Shown: one piece after another, positions 30,632-38,970 of the stretch | Position numbering within the stretch: position 1 is the first letter of the stretch | Layout: every line of letters begins with the position of its first letter | DNA from: Pseudohongiella sp. | Lineage (GTDB): Bacteria; Pseudomonadota; Gammaproteobacteria; Pseudomonadales; Pseudohongiellaceae | NCBI GenBank assembly: GCA_030651695.1 | Contig: JAUSCD010000031.1 | Span: 186,001 to 250,000, forward strand | Length of the DNA stretch: 64,000 nt | Direction: 5' to 3' | Position numbers and translations under genes: made by a program | The notes under the pieces: generated by a model | Databases searched by the model: none | Told to the model about the DNA's origin: nothing | Seen by the model: only the letters and a program-made list of their open reading frames with translations

Positions 30632-30976
30632 ATGATTACACTGTGTCATCTGGATGATATTGAAGAAGGTCGCGCCAAGGGTTTTGAGGTCGGGCCGAAA
30701 CAGCTATTTGCAGTAAAAAAAGACAATCAGCTGCACCTTTACTACAACTACTGTCCCCACCTTGGCACACCGCTGGAATGGCTGGAAGATCAGTTTCTTG
30801 ACCCGGACGGAGCCTTTATTCAGTGCGCGACTCATGGCGCGCTGTTTGTTATTGAAAACGGTGAGTGCATCCAGGGGCCTTGTCGTGGCAAATCCCTGCG
30901 TGCCATCCCATTTGTGATGGGCAATGGATTTATGATGGTTGAAGAAGCTGATATCGCTGGTCTTGGGCGCATCTAG
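30632..30976 (+). CDS. Small Rieske [2Fe-2S] protein
   Basis: The 114-residue protein has the two Rieske ligand boxes: YCPHLGTPL (C-x-H) and CATHGALF (C-x2-H), about 20 residues apart. It lacks any membrane segment, so it resembles soluble Rieske ferredoxins or the NirD-like single-domain type. It probably passes electrons to an oxygenase or reductase that is not in the window. It follows the PLP-enzyme gene by 4 bases and likely shares its transcript; the stop lies in a hairpin shared with the convergent aminotransferase. Confidence 0.9.
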   Translation: MITLCHLDDIEEGRAKGFEVGPKQLFAVKKDNQLHLYYNYCPHLGTPLEWLEDQFLDPDGAFIQCATHGALFVIENGECIQGPCRGKSLRAIPFVMGNGFMMVEEADIAGLGRI

Positions 30977-30996
30977 CACTGGGTCTAAACCAGTGC
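30976..30996. terminator. Hairpin between convergent genes
   Basis: GCACTGG (30976-30982) and CCAGTGC (30990-30996) form a 7-bp stem with a 7-base loop. It covers the last base of the Rieske stop and the aminotransferase stop codon, so it can act on both strands. No clear T-run follows. Confidence 0.4.
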
Positions 30997-32181
30997 CCTG
31001 GACAGTCGCCCGATCGCCTTCTCCAGATTCTGCAGCGAGCTGGTGAAGGCGAACCTGACATAGCGACTGGCGTGGTGCTCACCAAAATCGGTCCCCGGCG
31101 TGGCCGCAATACCGTGCTGCTCCAGCAATTGATGACAAAAAGCCTCACAGTCATCACTGAAACGGCTGACATCAGCATAACAATAAAACGCCCCCTGAGG
31201 ATCCCACGGCAATATCAATCCGAGTGACTTTAGCGACATGGCCAAATAGTCCCGTCGCTGCCGATAGGCGTCCCGCCGCTGTTCCAGAATCTCTACCACA
31301 TCCGGGTCAAATGCGCGGATGGCTGCAAGCTGAGAAATTGTCGGCGCCGAAATAAACAGATTTTGCGCCAGTATATTTGCAGTCTCGACCAGATACTCCG
31401 GCACCACTATCCAGCCCACTCTCCAGCCTGTCATGCCGAAGTACTTGGAGAAACTGTTCACCACAATAGTATCCCCGCCCAGCGTCAGGGCAGTGGGCAA
31501 ATTCCCCATGGCACGGCTCGCCCGCGCACCCAGAACGTAATCCAGGCCCTGATAAATCTCGTCCACCATCAAATGCACCCGGGACTGTTGAGCCCACTGC
31601 ACCAGCCTGGCCAGATGATCATGTGCAATAACAGCACCCGTCGGATTGGCCGGTGATGCAAGCCAGAGTCCGCGCACACTCGCGTCCATCAGCTGGTTCA
31701 ATTGTTTGATGGACGGTGCCGCGTCTCCGGGCTTCTCGGGTGGCACCAGGACGGCGCGTGCGCCAGCCAGATGCACAAAATTACGATTACAGGGATAAGA
31801 AGGGTCCGGCATCAGCACGGCATCACCCGTGTTGAGCAACAGATTGGCCAGTAATACCAGCGCACCGCTGGCACCGGGAGTCACCAGAATCCGGCGCGGG
31901 TCGACATTCACACCATGGTGCTCACAATAAAACTGGCTGATTCGCTCACGTAGAGCGGGTAGTCCTGCTGCGGGTGTATAGGCTGTATGTCCCGCTTTGA
32001 TCGCCTGCATACCGGCTTCTGCAATAGGCGCAGCGGTAGCAAAATCAGGCTCCCCAACCTCCAGATGTACAATGTCCCGGCCCATCCGCTCCAGCTGACG
32101 GGCACGCTCCAGTACGTTCATGACACGGAAGGGATTAACAAGTCGGGTTCGGTCAGCGGGCTTAAGCCTGAAATCTGTCAT
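30985..32181 (-). CDS. Class I/II PLP-dependent aminotransferase
   Basis: The 398-residue protein has the fold-type I aminotransferase pattern: LEVGEPDFATAAPI near the start, ASPANPTGAVI, the PLP lysine in VNSFSKYFGMTGWRVGW near residue 240, and RYVRFAFTSS at the end with the substrate-binding arginine. It belongs to the aspartate/tyrosine/alanine aminotransferase cluster; the amino donor is not clear. It is divergent from dksA with a gap of about 220 bases. Confidence 0.9.
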   Translation of the reverse strand: MTDFRLKPADRTRLVNPFRVMNVLERARQLERMGRDIVHLEVGEPDFATAAPIAEAGMQAIKAGHTAYTPAAGLPALRERISQFYCEHHGVNVDPRRILVTPGASGALVLLANLLLNTGDAVLMPDPSYPCNRNFVHLAGARAVLVPPEKPGDAAPSIKQLNQLMDASVRGLWLASPANPTGAVIAHDHLARLVQWAQQSRVHLMVDEIYQGLDYVLGARASRAMGNLPTALTLGGDTIVVNSFSKYFGMTGWRVGWIVVPEYLVETANILAQNLFISAPTISQLAAIRAFDPDVVEILEQRRDAYRQRRDYLAMSLKSLGLILPWDPQGAFYCYADVSRFSDDCEAFCHQLLEQHGIAATPGTDFGEHHASRYVRFAFTSSLQNLEKAIGRLSRALV

Positions 32182-32405
32182 GTTAGTCTGGCAATATGCG
32201 TCTCATGCAGGCGGAGGCTGGCAGGCTGGGTTGTTGAGAGGGCGAACATAACATTTTTTCTGGTTTGAGCGGTAATAATCTGGTAGCTTACCGCGCTTGC
32301 CGAAATCCAAACGATTGTGTTTCTGTCTGCGGTCGAATATGTTGGCAAGCGCACCGGATCGCGCTACTGTTGTCTGAGTCAATTAGGTATGAGGCCTGGT
32401 TACCC

Positions 32406-32852
32406 ATGTCCAAAAAGCAAGCTGCTGTTGAGAATACCTCAGTATTAAAAAACTTTACGCCTTACAAATTGAAGAAGGGCGAAGAGTACATGAACGACAG
32501 TCAAAAGGACCACTTCAAGTCCATTCTTCGCGACTGGCGAAATCAGCTGATGGAAGAAGTCGATCGCACTGTGCATCACTTACAGGACGAAGCGGCCAAC
32601 TATCCGGATCCGGCTGACCGTGCAACTCAGGAAGAAGAGTTCAGTCTTGAGCTGCGAACCCGCGACCGCGAACGTAAACTGATCAAGAAAATCGATTCGA
32701 CTATCGAGAAAATTGCCCAGGATGACTACGGTTACTGCGAGTCATGCGGCATCGAGATTGGCATTCGCCGTCTGGAAGCCCGCCCAACGGCGGACAAATG
32801 TATTGACTGCAAAACGCTGGATGAAATCCGCGAGAAACAGTGGGGCGCATAA
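32406..32852 (+). CDS. dksA: DksA, RNA polymerase-binding stringent-response factor
   Basis: The 148-residue protein has the coiled-coil with the [12 protein letters not shown] tip that reaches the secondary channel, and the four-cysteine zinc finger CESCG ... CIDC. The start [12 protein letters not shown] at 32406 is chosen because it matches family length; longer in-frame extensions from 32265 have no support. DksA acts with ppGpp on promoters. The order dksA-gluQ-cbrXAB-pcnB is that of Pseudomonas. Confidence 0.97.
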   Translation: MSKKQAAVENTSVLKNFTPYKLKKGEEYMNDSQKDHFKSILRDWRNQLMEEVDRTVHHLQDEAANYPDPADRATQEEEFSLELRTRDRERKLIKKIDSTIEKIAQDDYGYCESCGIEIGIRRLEARPTADKCIDCKTLDEIREKQWGA

Positions 32853-32882
32853 GGCGCCAGCATTGAGTCGCGAAAGTACGGA

Positions 32883-32915
32883 GGCGCAGACTAACGGCGG
32901 CAGAGAAGCTGCGCC
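32883..32915 (+). terminator. Stem-loop between dksA and gluQ
   Basis: GGCGCAG (32883-32889) and CTGCGCC (32909-32915) form a 7-bp stem with a 19-base loop. It lies 31 bases after dksA with no long T-run, so it may be an attenuator or a transcript-end protector. Confidence 0.3.
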
Positions 32916-32954
32916 CTCGTTTGAACCGCCTCTGTCAACATCTGTCTGCCTTCC

Positions 32955-33845
32955 ATGACTGCAGTATATGTCGGTCGGTTTGCCCCTTCTCCCACCGGTG
33001 CCCTTCACTTCGGCTCGCTGCTCGCTGCTCTGGCCTCGTACCTTGACGCGCGCGCCAATCAAGGCAGGTGGATCGTGCGAATGGAAGATCTGGACCCGGC
33101 TCGTGAACCACCGGGAGCCGCGCAACAGATTCTGGATACTCTCAGCGATTTTGGTCTGCACTGGGATGGCCCCGTGGTCTATCAGAGCCAGCGCATTGAC
33201 ATTTACCAACAGGTTCTCAGGTCTCTGATCGAACAGAATCTGGTTTACCGCTGTGATTGTTCGCGCCAACGCGTGCGAGCCATGAACAGTGTCTACGACA
33301 ATCAATGCCGCGATCGTCAGACTCCCCCCGAATCGGGATATGCGCTGAGGCTGAAGCTACCTGACATCAGTGTCAGCTTTGATGACCGCATTCAGGGTCG
33401 CTACCAGCAACAACTGACGCGGGAGTGCGGGGACATCGTATTGTGCCGCCGCGACGGCCTGATCGCCTACCAATTAGCCGTAGTGGTCGACGACGCCTGG
33501 CAAGGCATCACTGATATTGTGCGCGGACATGACCTTCTTGACTCCACCCCGCGCCAGATTGCATTGCAACAGATACTGTTGCACCCGCAACCGCGCTATG
33601 CCCATATTCCGGTAGCCTCTAATCAGCAAGGCCAGAAGCTTAGCAAACAGCATTTTGCCAAAGCCCTCGATGGCCGGGATGCCAAACAACACATCCATGA
33701 GGCTTTGCGGTTTTTACGCCAGGACATACCTGCCGGTTCCAATCGGGAAACCCCAGCCAGCCAGCTACAGCGCGCAATTGAACGCTGGGATATACAGCGC
33801 ATACCCAAGTTGGCTAATATCCCCGTCAGACAACAACTTGGCTAG
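32955..33845 (+). CDS. gluQ: Glutamyl-Q tRNA(Asp) synthetase (GluQ)
   Basis: The 296-residue protein is a truncated glutamyl-tRNA synthetase paralogue. It has GRFAPSPTGALHFGSL (the HIGH region), the zinc-binding CDCSRQRV ... CRDR segment, and a GQKLSKQ version of the KMSKS loop. Such proteins attach glutamate to queuosine in tRNA(Asp). Length and the absence of an anticodon-binding domain fit GluQRS rather than GltX. It follows dksA as in many gammaproteobacteria. Confidence 0.96.
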   Translation: MTAVYVGRFAPSPTGALHFGSLLAALASYLDARANQGRWIVRMEDLDPAREPPGAAQQILDTLSDFGLHWDGPVVYQSQRIDIYQQVLRSLIEQNLVYRCDCSRQRVRAMNSVYDNQCRDRQTPPESGYALRLKLPDISVSFDDRIQGRYQQQLTRECGDIVLCRRDGLIAYQLAVVVDDAWQGITDIVRGHDLLDSTPRQIALQQILLHPQPRYAHIPVASNQQGQKLSKQHFAKALDGRDAKQHIHEALRFLRQDIPAGSNRETPASQLQRAIERWDIQRIPKLANIPVRQQLG

Positions 33846-33856
33846 GCCGTGAGCGT

Positions 33857-34033
33857 ATGTACATCCCTCCATCAACACTGCTGTTTCTGGTATTCAGTTA
33901 CCTGCTTTTCCTGCTGAGTGTGGAATGGGCGATGCAACCTCACGGCGCCTGGTACCGCCCCCTGATTATCTGTTTTGTTGTGATTGCGATTGCTGCATGG
34001 TCGTATCGGGAACAAAATTCCGATGAGCTATAG
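33857..34033 (+). CDS. cbrX: CbrX-like small membrane protein upstream of CbrA
   Basis: A 58-residue frame begins MYIPPSTLLFLVFSYLLFLL and has two hydrophobic segments (about 7-21 and 34-48) around a short loop WAMQPHGAWYRP. It ends three bases before cbrA and begins 11 bases after gluQ, filling the gap exactly. Pseudomonas has a small co-transcribed gene, cbrX, in the same place. Size, topology and position agree, so the name is used by synteny. Its role in CbrA sensing is not established. Confidence 0.75.
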   Translation: MYIPPSTLLFLVFSYLLFLLSVEWAMQPHGAWYRPLIICFVVIAIAAWSYREQNSDEL

Positions 34034-34036
34034 GCC

Positions 34037-36988
34037 ATGACTTTCGAACTGAGCACACTGTTTGCAATCGGTGTTGGTTACCTGATTATTCTGTTCGGGA
34101 TCGCCTACATTACTGAAAAAGGCTGGATTCCCGAGCGCATCGTCCGCCACCCTTTTGTTTACGTGCTGTCACTGGGTGTGTTTGCCAGTGTCTGGTCGTA
34201 CTTTGCCGCCACTGGCAATGCCTTCCGCGACGGGTATGGTTACCTTGCTCCCTTTATCGGGATATCTCTGGCATTTCTTCTATCGCCGCTGCTTCTGCGA
34301 CCAATATTGAATCTGACCAAAACTTATCAGCTCAGCTCATTAGCTGATTTGCTGGCATTCCGCTACCGCAGCCCCTGGGCCGGCACGTTAACGACGCTGG
34401 TGATGTTGCTGGTTGTGATGCCGCTGCTGTCACTACAGATACAGGCAGTAGCAACGACGGTCAGCCTGTTGGCGCCGGACGCAACTCAAACCACGCTGGC
34501 TATCACCTTCTGCCTGCTGATCACTTTGTTTGCCATCTTTTTTGGCACGGGTAAAGGTTCCGGTCGCGAGCGTCATGAAGGCCTGGTGATGACCATCGCG
34601 TTCGAATCGCTGGTGAAACTGGTAGCGCTGCTGGCTGTCGGAATATTTGCTGTTTACCAGGGTTTTGGCAGTCTTGAGTCGATGGAGCAGTGGGTACGCG
34701 ATCAACCCGAGTTGTTGAATCGCATTAAACAGCCTGCACCACCCGGCACTTTCCAGATTATGGTGCTGGTATTTTTTACCGCAGCTGTTGCCACACCACA
34801 GATGTTTTACATGACTTTCCATGAAAACAATCACCCGCGCGCGCTCAGCGTCGCAAGCTGGGGGCTGCCGCTGTATTTCCTGCTGCTGAGTCTGCCTGTG
34901 CTTCCCATTCTGTGGGCGGGCTTGCGCTCCGGTGCGCTGACTCCCATGGAGTACTTTCCGGTTACACTGGGAGTGCATTACGATTCAGAGCTGTTCACTC
35001 TGATCGGATTTATCGGTGGCATGTCAGCAGCCAGCGGGCTGATTATTGTAATCACGCTGGCTTTGTCCACCATGTGCCTGAACCATTTGATTCTGCCTGT
35101 ATGGCAGCCGACAGCGCGCCAGGATATCTATCGCTGGCTGCTGTGGAAACGCAGGGTCCTGATTACAGCGCTGATATGGGGCGGTTTCCTGTTCTATTAC
35201 GTACCTGACGACAGTCAAAGCATTCGTGCCGTCAGCAATATCGGGCTCATCGGCAGCCTGCAGTTCCTGCCGGCCATTGTGGCTCTGTTGTACTGGCCGC
35301 GCGGCAATAAAAAGGGATTTATGGCGGGCCTCGCCGCCGGCACCGCAATCTGGTTTGTTTTCCTGGTACTGCCGGTCGCCGCAGGGACCAACTACTTCAC
35401 TCTGGGCAATATGAATACCCGGGAAATCGTGGCTTTGTCGCTGGTCTGTAATATCGCGATTTTTATGTTGATCTCATTGCTCACACGCAGCTCAATCGAA
35501 GAAAAAATCTCCGCTGACATTTGCTCTGTGGACAATCTGCGCCGACAACGCCGGGCAGGCCTGACTGCTGCTTCTGCTCAGGAATTTATCACCCAACTCA
35601 CCAAACCACTGGGTGAGCGCACGGCAACCCGCGAAGTCATGCAGGCGCTGCGCGATCTGAATATGGATAAACAGGACAAACGGCCGCAGTCGCTCAGACA
35701 ACTGCGCAGCCGGCTGGAAGCCAATCTCTCTGGATTGCTGGGGCCGGCCATTGCACATGACCTGATCGACCGGTTCCTGCCATATACCTCAATCAGCCAG
35801 TCCGGCTCAGCAGACGTGGCCGCCATTGAAAGTCGTATTGAAGCCTATCGTAGCAACCTCTCGGGCATGGCCGCCGATCTTGATAACCTGCGTCGTTACC
35901 ACCGTCAGATTCTGATGGATCTGCCGTTGGGAGTCTGTTCGCTTGGGCCAGAGGATCAGATTGTAATGTGGAACCACGCCATGGAGTCCCTCACCGGAAC
36001 CAGCAGCGAAGAAGCTGTCGGCCTGCACCTGAGTGAAATCGGCAACCCTTGGTACAAGCTGCTGAATCAGTTCCGTGACGGTGAAACCGCGCACCAGCAC
36101 AAGCTGACCGTGACAGTGAATGGCAGCAAACGTTACATCAGCCTTCACAAAGCCGTAATCGAAAAATCTACTGCCCGGCGCATACAGCAGGATGGCGTGA
36201 TTATCCTGCTGGAGGATCTGACCGAAACCGAGTTGCTGGAAGAGGAATTGGCGCACAGCGAACGGCTGGCATCGATCGGACGTCTGGCCGCGGGTGTCGC
36301 CCACGAGATCGGCAACCCCATCACAGGCATCGCCTGTCTTGCACAGAATATCCGCGATGAAACCCAGAATGATGAACTGCGCGGCATGGCACGGCAGATA
36401 ATCGAACAAACTGACCGCACCTCACGTATTGTGCAGTCGCTGGTCAATTTTGCCCACAGCGGCGCGCACAATAAATCAGACCAGCGCCAGGAAGCAGTCG
36501 TGATTGAAGACTGCATTCAGGAAGCCATCACGCTGGTGTCATTAAATAAAAAAGGCAAACAGATGGAGTTTGATGTGCAGTGTGAAAGCAAAGCACGCAT
36601 ACTCGGGGATTCGCAGCAACTGCTGCAGATTCTGGTGAACCTGATTAACAACGCCCGTGACGCCAGCCCGGCAGAAAGCACAATTACCATCCAGTGTGAG
36701 CGCATCGCTGCATCAGTGCAGATCAGTGTTTCCGACGAAGGTAGTGGTTTCCCGGAAGAAATCAGGGATCGTGTTTTTGAGCCGTTTTTCACTACCAAAG
36801 AGCCCGGTGAAGGCACAGGCCTGGGCCTGGCTCTGGTCTACAGTCTGGTTGAAAACCTCGGCGGACATATTGATATAATGAATGCCACAACAAAGCAGAA
36901 TAACCCGGGCGCACGAGTAGTCCTGAGTTTTCCCTGTTATGATGATCCCACAAGTGAGAGCCTGGCAGGACTACAACCTGACCTCTGA
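34037..36988 (+). CDS. cbrA: CbrA, symporter-fused sensor histidine kinase
   Basis: The 983-residue protein joins an SSS-type transporter domain (about 1-465, some 12-13 membrane segments) to a linker/PAS region (about 630-725) and a kinase core. The phosphorylated histidine is H756 in [10 protein letters not shown] box INNARDAS and G boxes DEGSGFP and [12 protein letters not shown] follow. In Pseudomonas CbrA responds to amino acids and other poor carbon sources, its symporter part transports histidine, and it phosphorylates CbrB. It is followed by cbrB with a 23-base gap. Confidence 0.95.
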   Translation: MTFELSTLFAIGVGYLIILFGIAYITEKGWIPERIVRHPFVYVLSLGVFASVWSYFAATGNAFRDGYGYLAPFIGISLAFLLSPLLLRPILNLTKTYQLSSLADLLAFRYRSPWAGTLTTLVMLLVVMPLLSLQIQAVATTVSLLAPDATQTTLAITFCLLITLFAIFFGTGKGSGRERHEGLVMTIAFESLVKLVALLAVGIFAVYQGFGSLESMEQWVRDQPELLNRIKQPAPPGTFQIMVLVFFTAAVATPQMFYMTFHENNHPRALSVASWGLPLYFLLLSLPVLPILWAGLRSGALTPMEYFPVTLGVHYDSELFTLIGFIGGMSAASGLIIVITLALSTMCLNHLILPVWQPTARQDIYRWLLWKRRVLITALIWGGFLFYYVPDDSQSIRAVSNIGLIGSLQFLPAIVALLYWPRGNKKGFMAGLAAGTAIWFVFLVLPVAAGTNYFTLGNMNTREIVALSLVCNIAIFMLISLLTRSSIEEKISADICSVDNLRRQRRAGLTAASAQEFITQLTKPLGERTATREVMQALRDLNMDKQDKRPQSLRQLRSRLEANLSGLLGPAIAHDLIDRFLPYTSISQSGSADVAAIESRIEAYRSNLSGMAADLDNLRRYHRQILMDLPLGVCSLGPEDQIVMWNHAMESLTGTSSEEAVGLHLSEIGNPWYKLLNQFRDGETAHQHKLTVTVNGSKRYISLHKAVIEKSTARRIQQDGVIILLEDLTETELLEEELAHSERLASIGRLAAGVAHEIGNPITGIACLAQNIRDETQNDELRGMARQIIEQTDRTSRIVQSLVNFAHSGAHNKSDQRQEAVVIEDCIQEAITLVSLNKKGKQMEFDVQCESKARILGDSQQLLQILVNLINNARDASPAESTITIQCERIAASVQISVSDEGSGFPEEIRDRVFEPFFTTKEPGEGTGLGLALVYSLVENLGGHIDIMNATTKQNNPGARVVLSFPCYDDPTSESLAGLQPDL

Positions 36989-37011
36989 CAAACAGCAAAA
37001 CGAGTAATTGA

Positions 37012-38403
37012 ATGACAGCACATTACAAAGTTCTGGTTGTTGAGGATGAACCGATCATCCGGACTGCCCTTCGTCGTCTACTTGAGCGCCACGGATACGT
37101 CGTCAGTGAGGCCGGTTCTGTAAAGGAAGCGCTGGAGCTACTAGCGACTACCAGTTTTAATATCATTATCAGTGACCTGCGCCTTCCCGGCGCCCCCGGA
37201 ACAGATCTGATCAAAGCCACACGCATACCTGTGCTGATCATGACCAGCTACTCCAGTCTGCGCTCCGCAATCGATTCCATGAAGCTCGGCGCTGTCGACT
37301 ATATTCCCAAACCGTTTGAACATGATGAAATGTTGCAGGCCGTCGAACGTATCATCAAGGACAACGCTGGCAAAAACATCGCCCCGAAATCCGTAGAACC
37401 ACCACCTGAACCACCGGTACCCGGCATGATCGGAAGCTGCCCGCAGATGATGGAACTGTTTCGCCGAATACGTAAAGTGGCGCAGACCAGCTCAACGGTG
37501 CTGATCAACGGCGAATCGGGCACCGGTAAAGAACTGGTCGCACGCGCCATTCACCAGCTCAGCGATCGCGGCGCGATGGAGATGATTTCAGTCAATTGCG
37601 CCGCGATTCCCGAGAACCTGATTGAATCCGAGCTTTTTGGCCACGAAAAAGGCGCTTTTACGGGTGCCACCGCCAACCGCACGGGCCTGGTGGAAGCTGC
37701 CAACACCAGCACACTGTTCCTGGATGAAATCGGTGAATTGCCGCTTGATGCGCAGGCGCGCCTGTTGCGCGTGCTGCAGGAAAGTGAGATTCGCAAAGTC
37801 GGCTCGGTGCAGTCCCGAAAAGTAGATGTACGGCTGGTCGTGGCGACTCACCGCGACCTGAAACAACTGGTTATCGATGGTGAGTTCCGGGAAGATCTGT
37901 ATTACCGCATTAACGTTATGACTCTGTTGCTACCCCCGCTGAAAGAACGTGGCAACGACATCCTTGAATTGGCTGACGCCATACTCGAACGCACCTGCAA
38001 GCGCCTGAAATCACCCCTGTTGACCTTTACCGATGACGCCACTCAGGCGATCGCGACCTATCCCTGGCCAGGCAACGTGCGCGAGCTTGAAAACGCCATT
38101 GAGCGTGCTGTAGTGCTGGCTGAAACGGACGAGATCGGCGCGGAGCTGCTGGCAATCGACCTGACTGGTAACAAACGCACGATCCGGTCCATGACTGAAC
38201 GAAACCAGATGGACTCGCAAGCGAATGACGATGGTGAGTCGGCTGAGGAGTTGTCACTGGAGGATTATTTCCAGAAATTTGTGCTTGAACATCAGGACCA
38301 GATGAACGAAACCCAGCTGGCCAAGAAGCTGGGAATCAGCCGGAAATGTCTGTGGGAACGTCGCCAGCGTTTTGGTTTACCGCGCAAGAAGAAACAGGCA
38401 TAA
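37012..38403 (+). CDS. cbrB: CbrB, sigma-54-dependent response regulator
   Basis: The 463-residue protein has a receiver domain with phospho-acceptor D55 (IIISDLRLPG), an AAA+ domain with Walker A GESGTGKE and the sigma-54-contacting GAFTGA loop, and a C-terminal helix-turn-helix (ETQLAKKLGISRKCLWERRQRFG). It is the partner of CbrA. In Pseudomonas it activates the small RNA gene crcZ just downstream; here the same gap holds a sigma-54 promoter and an A-rich transcript region. RpoN itself is encoded at 16565. Confidence 0.96.
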   Translation: MTAHYKVLVVEDEPIIRTALRRLLERHGYVVSEAGSVKEALELLATTSFNIIISDLRLPGAPGTDLIKATRIPVLIMTSYSSLRSAIDSMKLGAVDYIPKPFEHDEMLQAVERIIKDNAGKNIAPKSVEPPPEPPVPGMIGSCPQMMELFRRIRKVAQTSSTVLINGESGTGKELVARAIHQLSDRGAMEMISVNCAAIPENLIESELFGHEKGAFTGATANRTGLVEAANTSTLFLDEIGELPLDAQARLLRVLQESEIRKVGSVQSRKVDVRLVVATHRDLKQLVIDGEFREDLYYRINVMTLLLPPLKERGNDILELADAILERTCKRLKSPLLTFTDDATQAIATYPWPGNVRELENAIERAVVLAETDEIGAELLAIDLTGNKRTIRSMTERNQMDSQANDDGESAEELSLEDYFQKFVLEHQDQMNETQLAKKLGISRKCLWERRQRFGLPRKKKQA

Positions 38404-38406
38404 AAC

Positions 38407-38453
38407 TGTTACCGATACCCATCTACCCATTCCATCAGCGACTTTTGGTAACA
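38407..38453. promoter_or_regulatory. Candidate CbrB upstream activating site
   Basis: TGTTACC (38407-38413) and GGTAACA (38447-38453) are inverted repeats about 75 bases upstream of the -24 element at 38529. The half-sites match the TGTTAC/GTAACA type I recall for CbrB in Pseudomonas, but the gap between the hexamers here is 35 bases rather than about 14, i.e. two more helical turns. This could mean two separate half-sites read by an oligomer. Confidence 0.5.
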
Positions 38454-38527
38454 CTTAGAGACAATTCTCCTTGTGACGCTCCTCGCAAAAATAATCAAGT
38501 GCATGATTTTAAACAAGTTAGCATTGT

Positions 38528-38542
38528 TGGCACAGATCCTGC
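38528..38542 (+). promoter_or_regulatory. Sigma-54 promoter of the crcZ-like RNA
   Basis: TGGCAC (38528-38533) followed by TGC (38540-38542) gives GG at 38529-38530 and GC at 38541-38542 with exactly ten bases between, the -24/-12 rule for RpoN. Transcription should begin near 38554. It lies 125 bases after cbrB, outside any gene, and points away from cbrB. Confidence 0.8.
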
Positions 38543-38553
38543 TCTATTACGAA

Positions 38554-38816
38554 CAAAGCAATAATAATAAATAATAAAAATAACGACGCATAACAACAAT
38601 AATGGCATCAATAATTGGTGCATAAGAACAATAAAAATAATCAGAACGGGCAAGCAGAAATAGTGACGCAATTGCTGAACAGCTGCTGGTACTGTGATCA
38701 AGACTGAACGCACAAATCGTACTCATGTATAGATTAGGTGCGCCTGAACAAAAACAAAAAGAAACAATAATAAAAACAATACATACCTTCCTTGCGGGGG
38801 GGTCAAGTCACCCCCC
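38554..38816 (+). ncRNA. crcZ: CrcZ-like small RNA (Hfq/Crc-titrating)
   Basis: The region between the sigma-54 promoter and a strong hairpin has no credible frame, but holds four A-rich clusters with AANAANAA motifs: 38560-38583, 38592-38602, 38624-38640 and 38747-38780. Between clusters 3 and 4 lies a mixed-sequence part that can fold. Pseudomonas CrcZ is a sigma-54/CbrB-dependent RNA from the same cbrB-pcnB gap that carries repeated such motifs and sequesters Hfq with Crc. Promoter type, place, orientation and motif repetition all agree. Ends are estimates: start from the promoter, 3' end from the hairpin. Confidence 0.75.
38796..38816 (+). terminator. Hairpin closing the crcZ-like RNA
   Basis: A run of seven G (38796-38802) and T803 pair with A810 and six C (38811-38816), giving a 7-bp stem with loop CAAGTC. 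The stem is very stable. Only a short TTT follows six bases later, so it is not a textbook intrinsic terminator; the RNA may continue or be trimmed to here. Confidence 0.5.
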
Positions 38817-38970
38817 AGAGCATTTCCCCTGCACACTTTCTTCACTTCCGTGTATTATTGCCGCCTTCTGCGTCAACACTGTAATCAATGAGATTTCAGC
38901 GTATTTACTGTCGCAATCAACTTTTGCAGCTTGTACCTATGAACTGTCGTAATCAGAAGCCGAGTTTTCA

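Noticed and set aside
38560-38780. A-rich triplet runs as a simple microsatellite
   Set aside because: The clusters are spread over 220 bases in one intergenic region directly after a sigma-54 promoter, and the units vary (AAC, AAT, AAG, AAA), which fits a repeated binding motif better than slippage.
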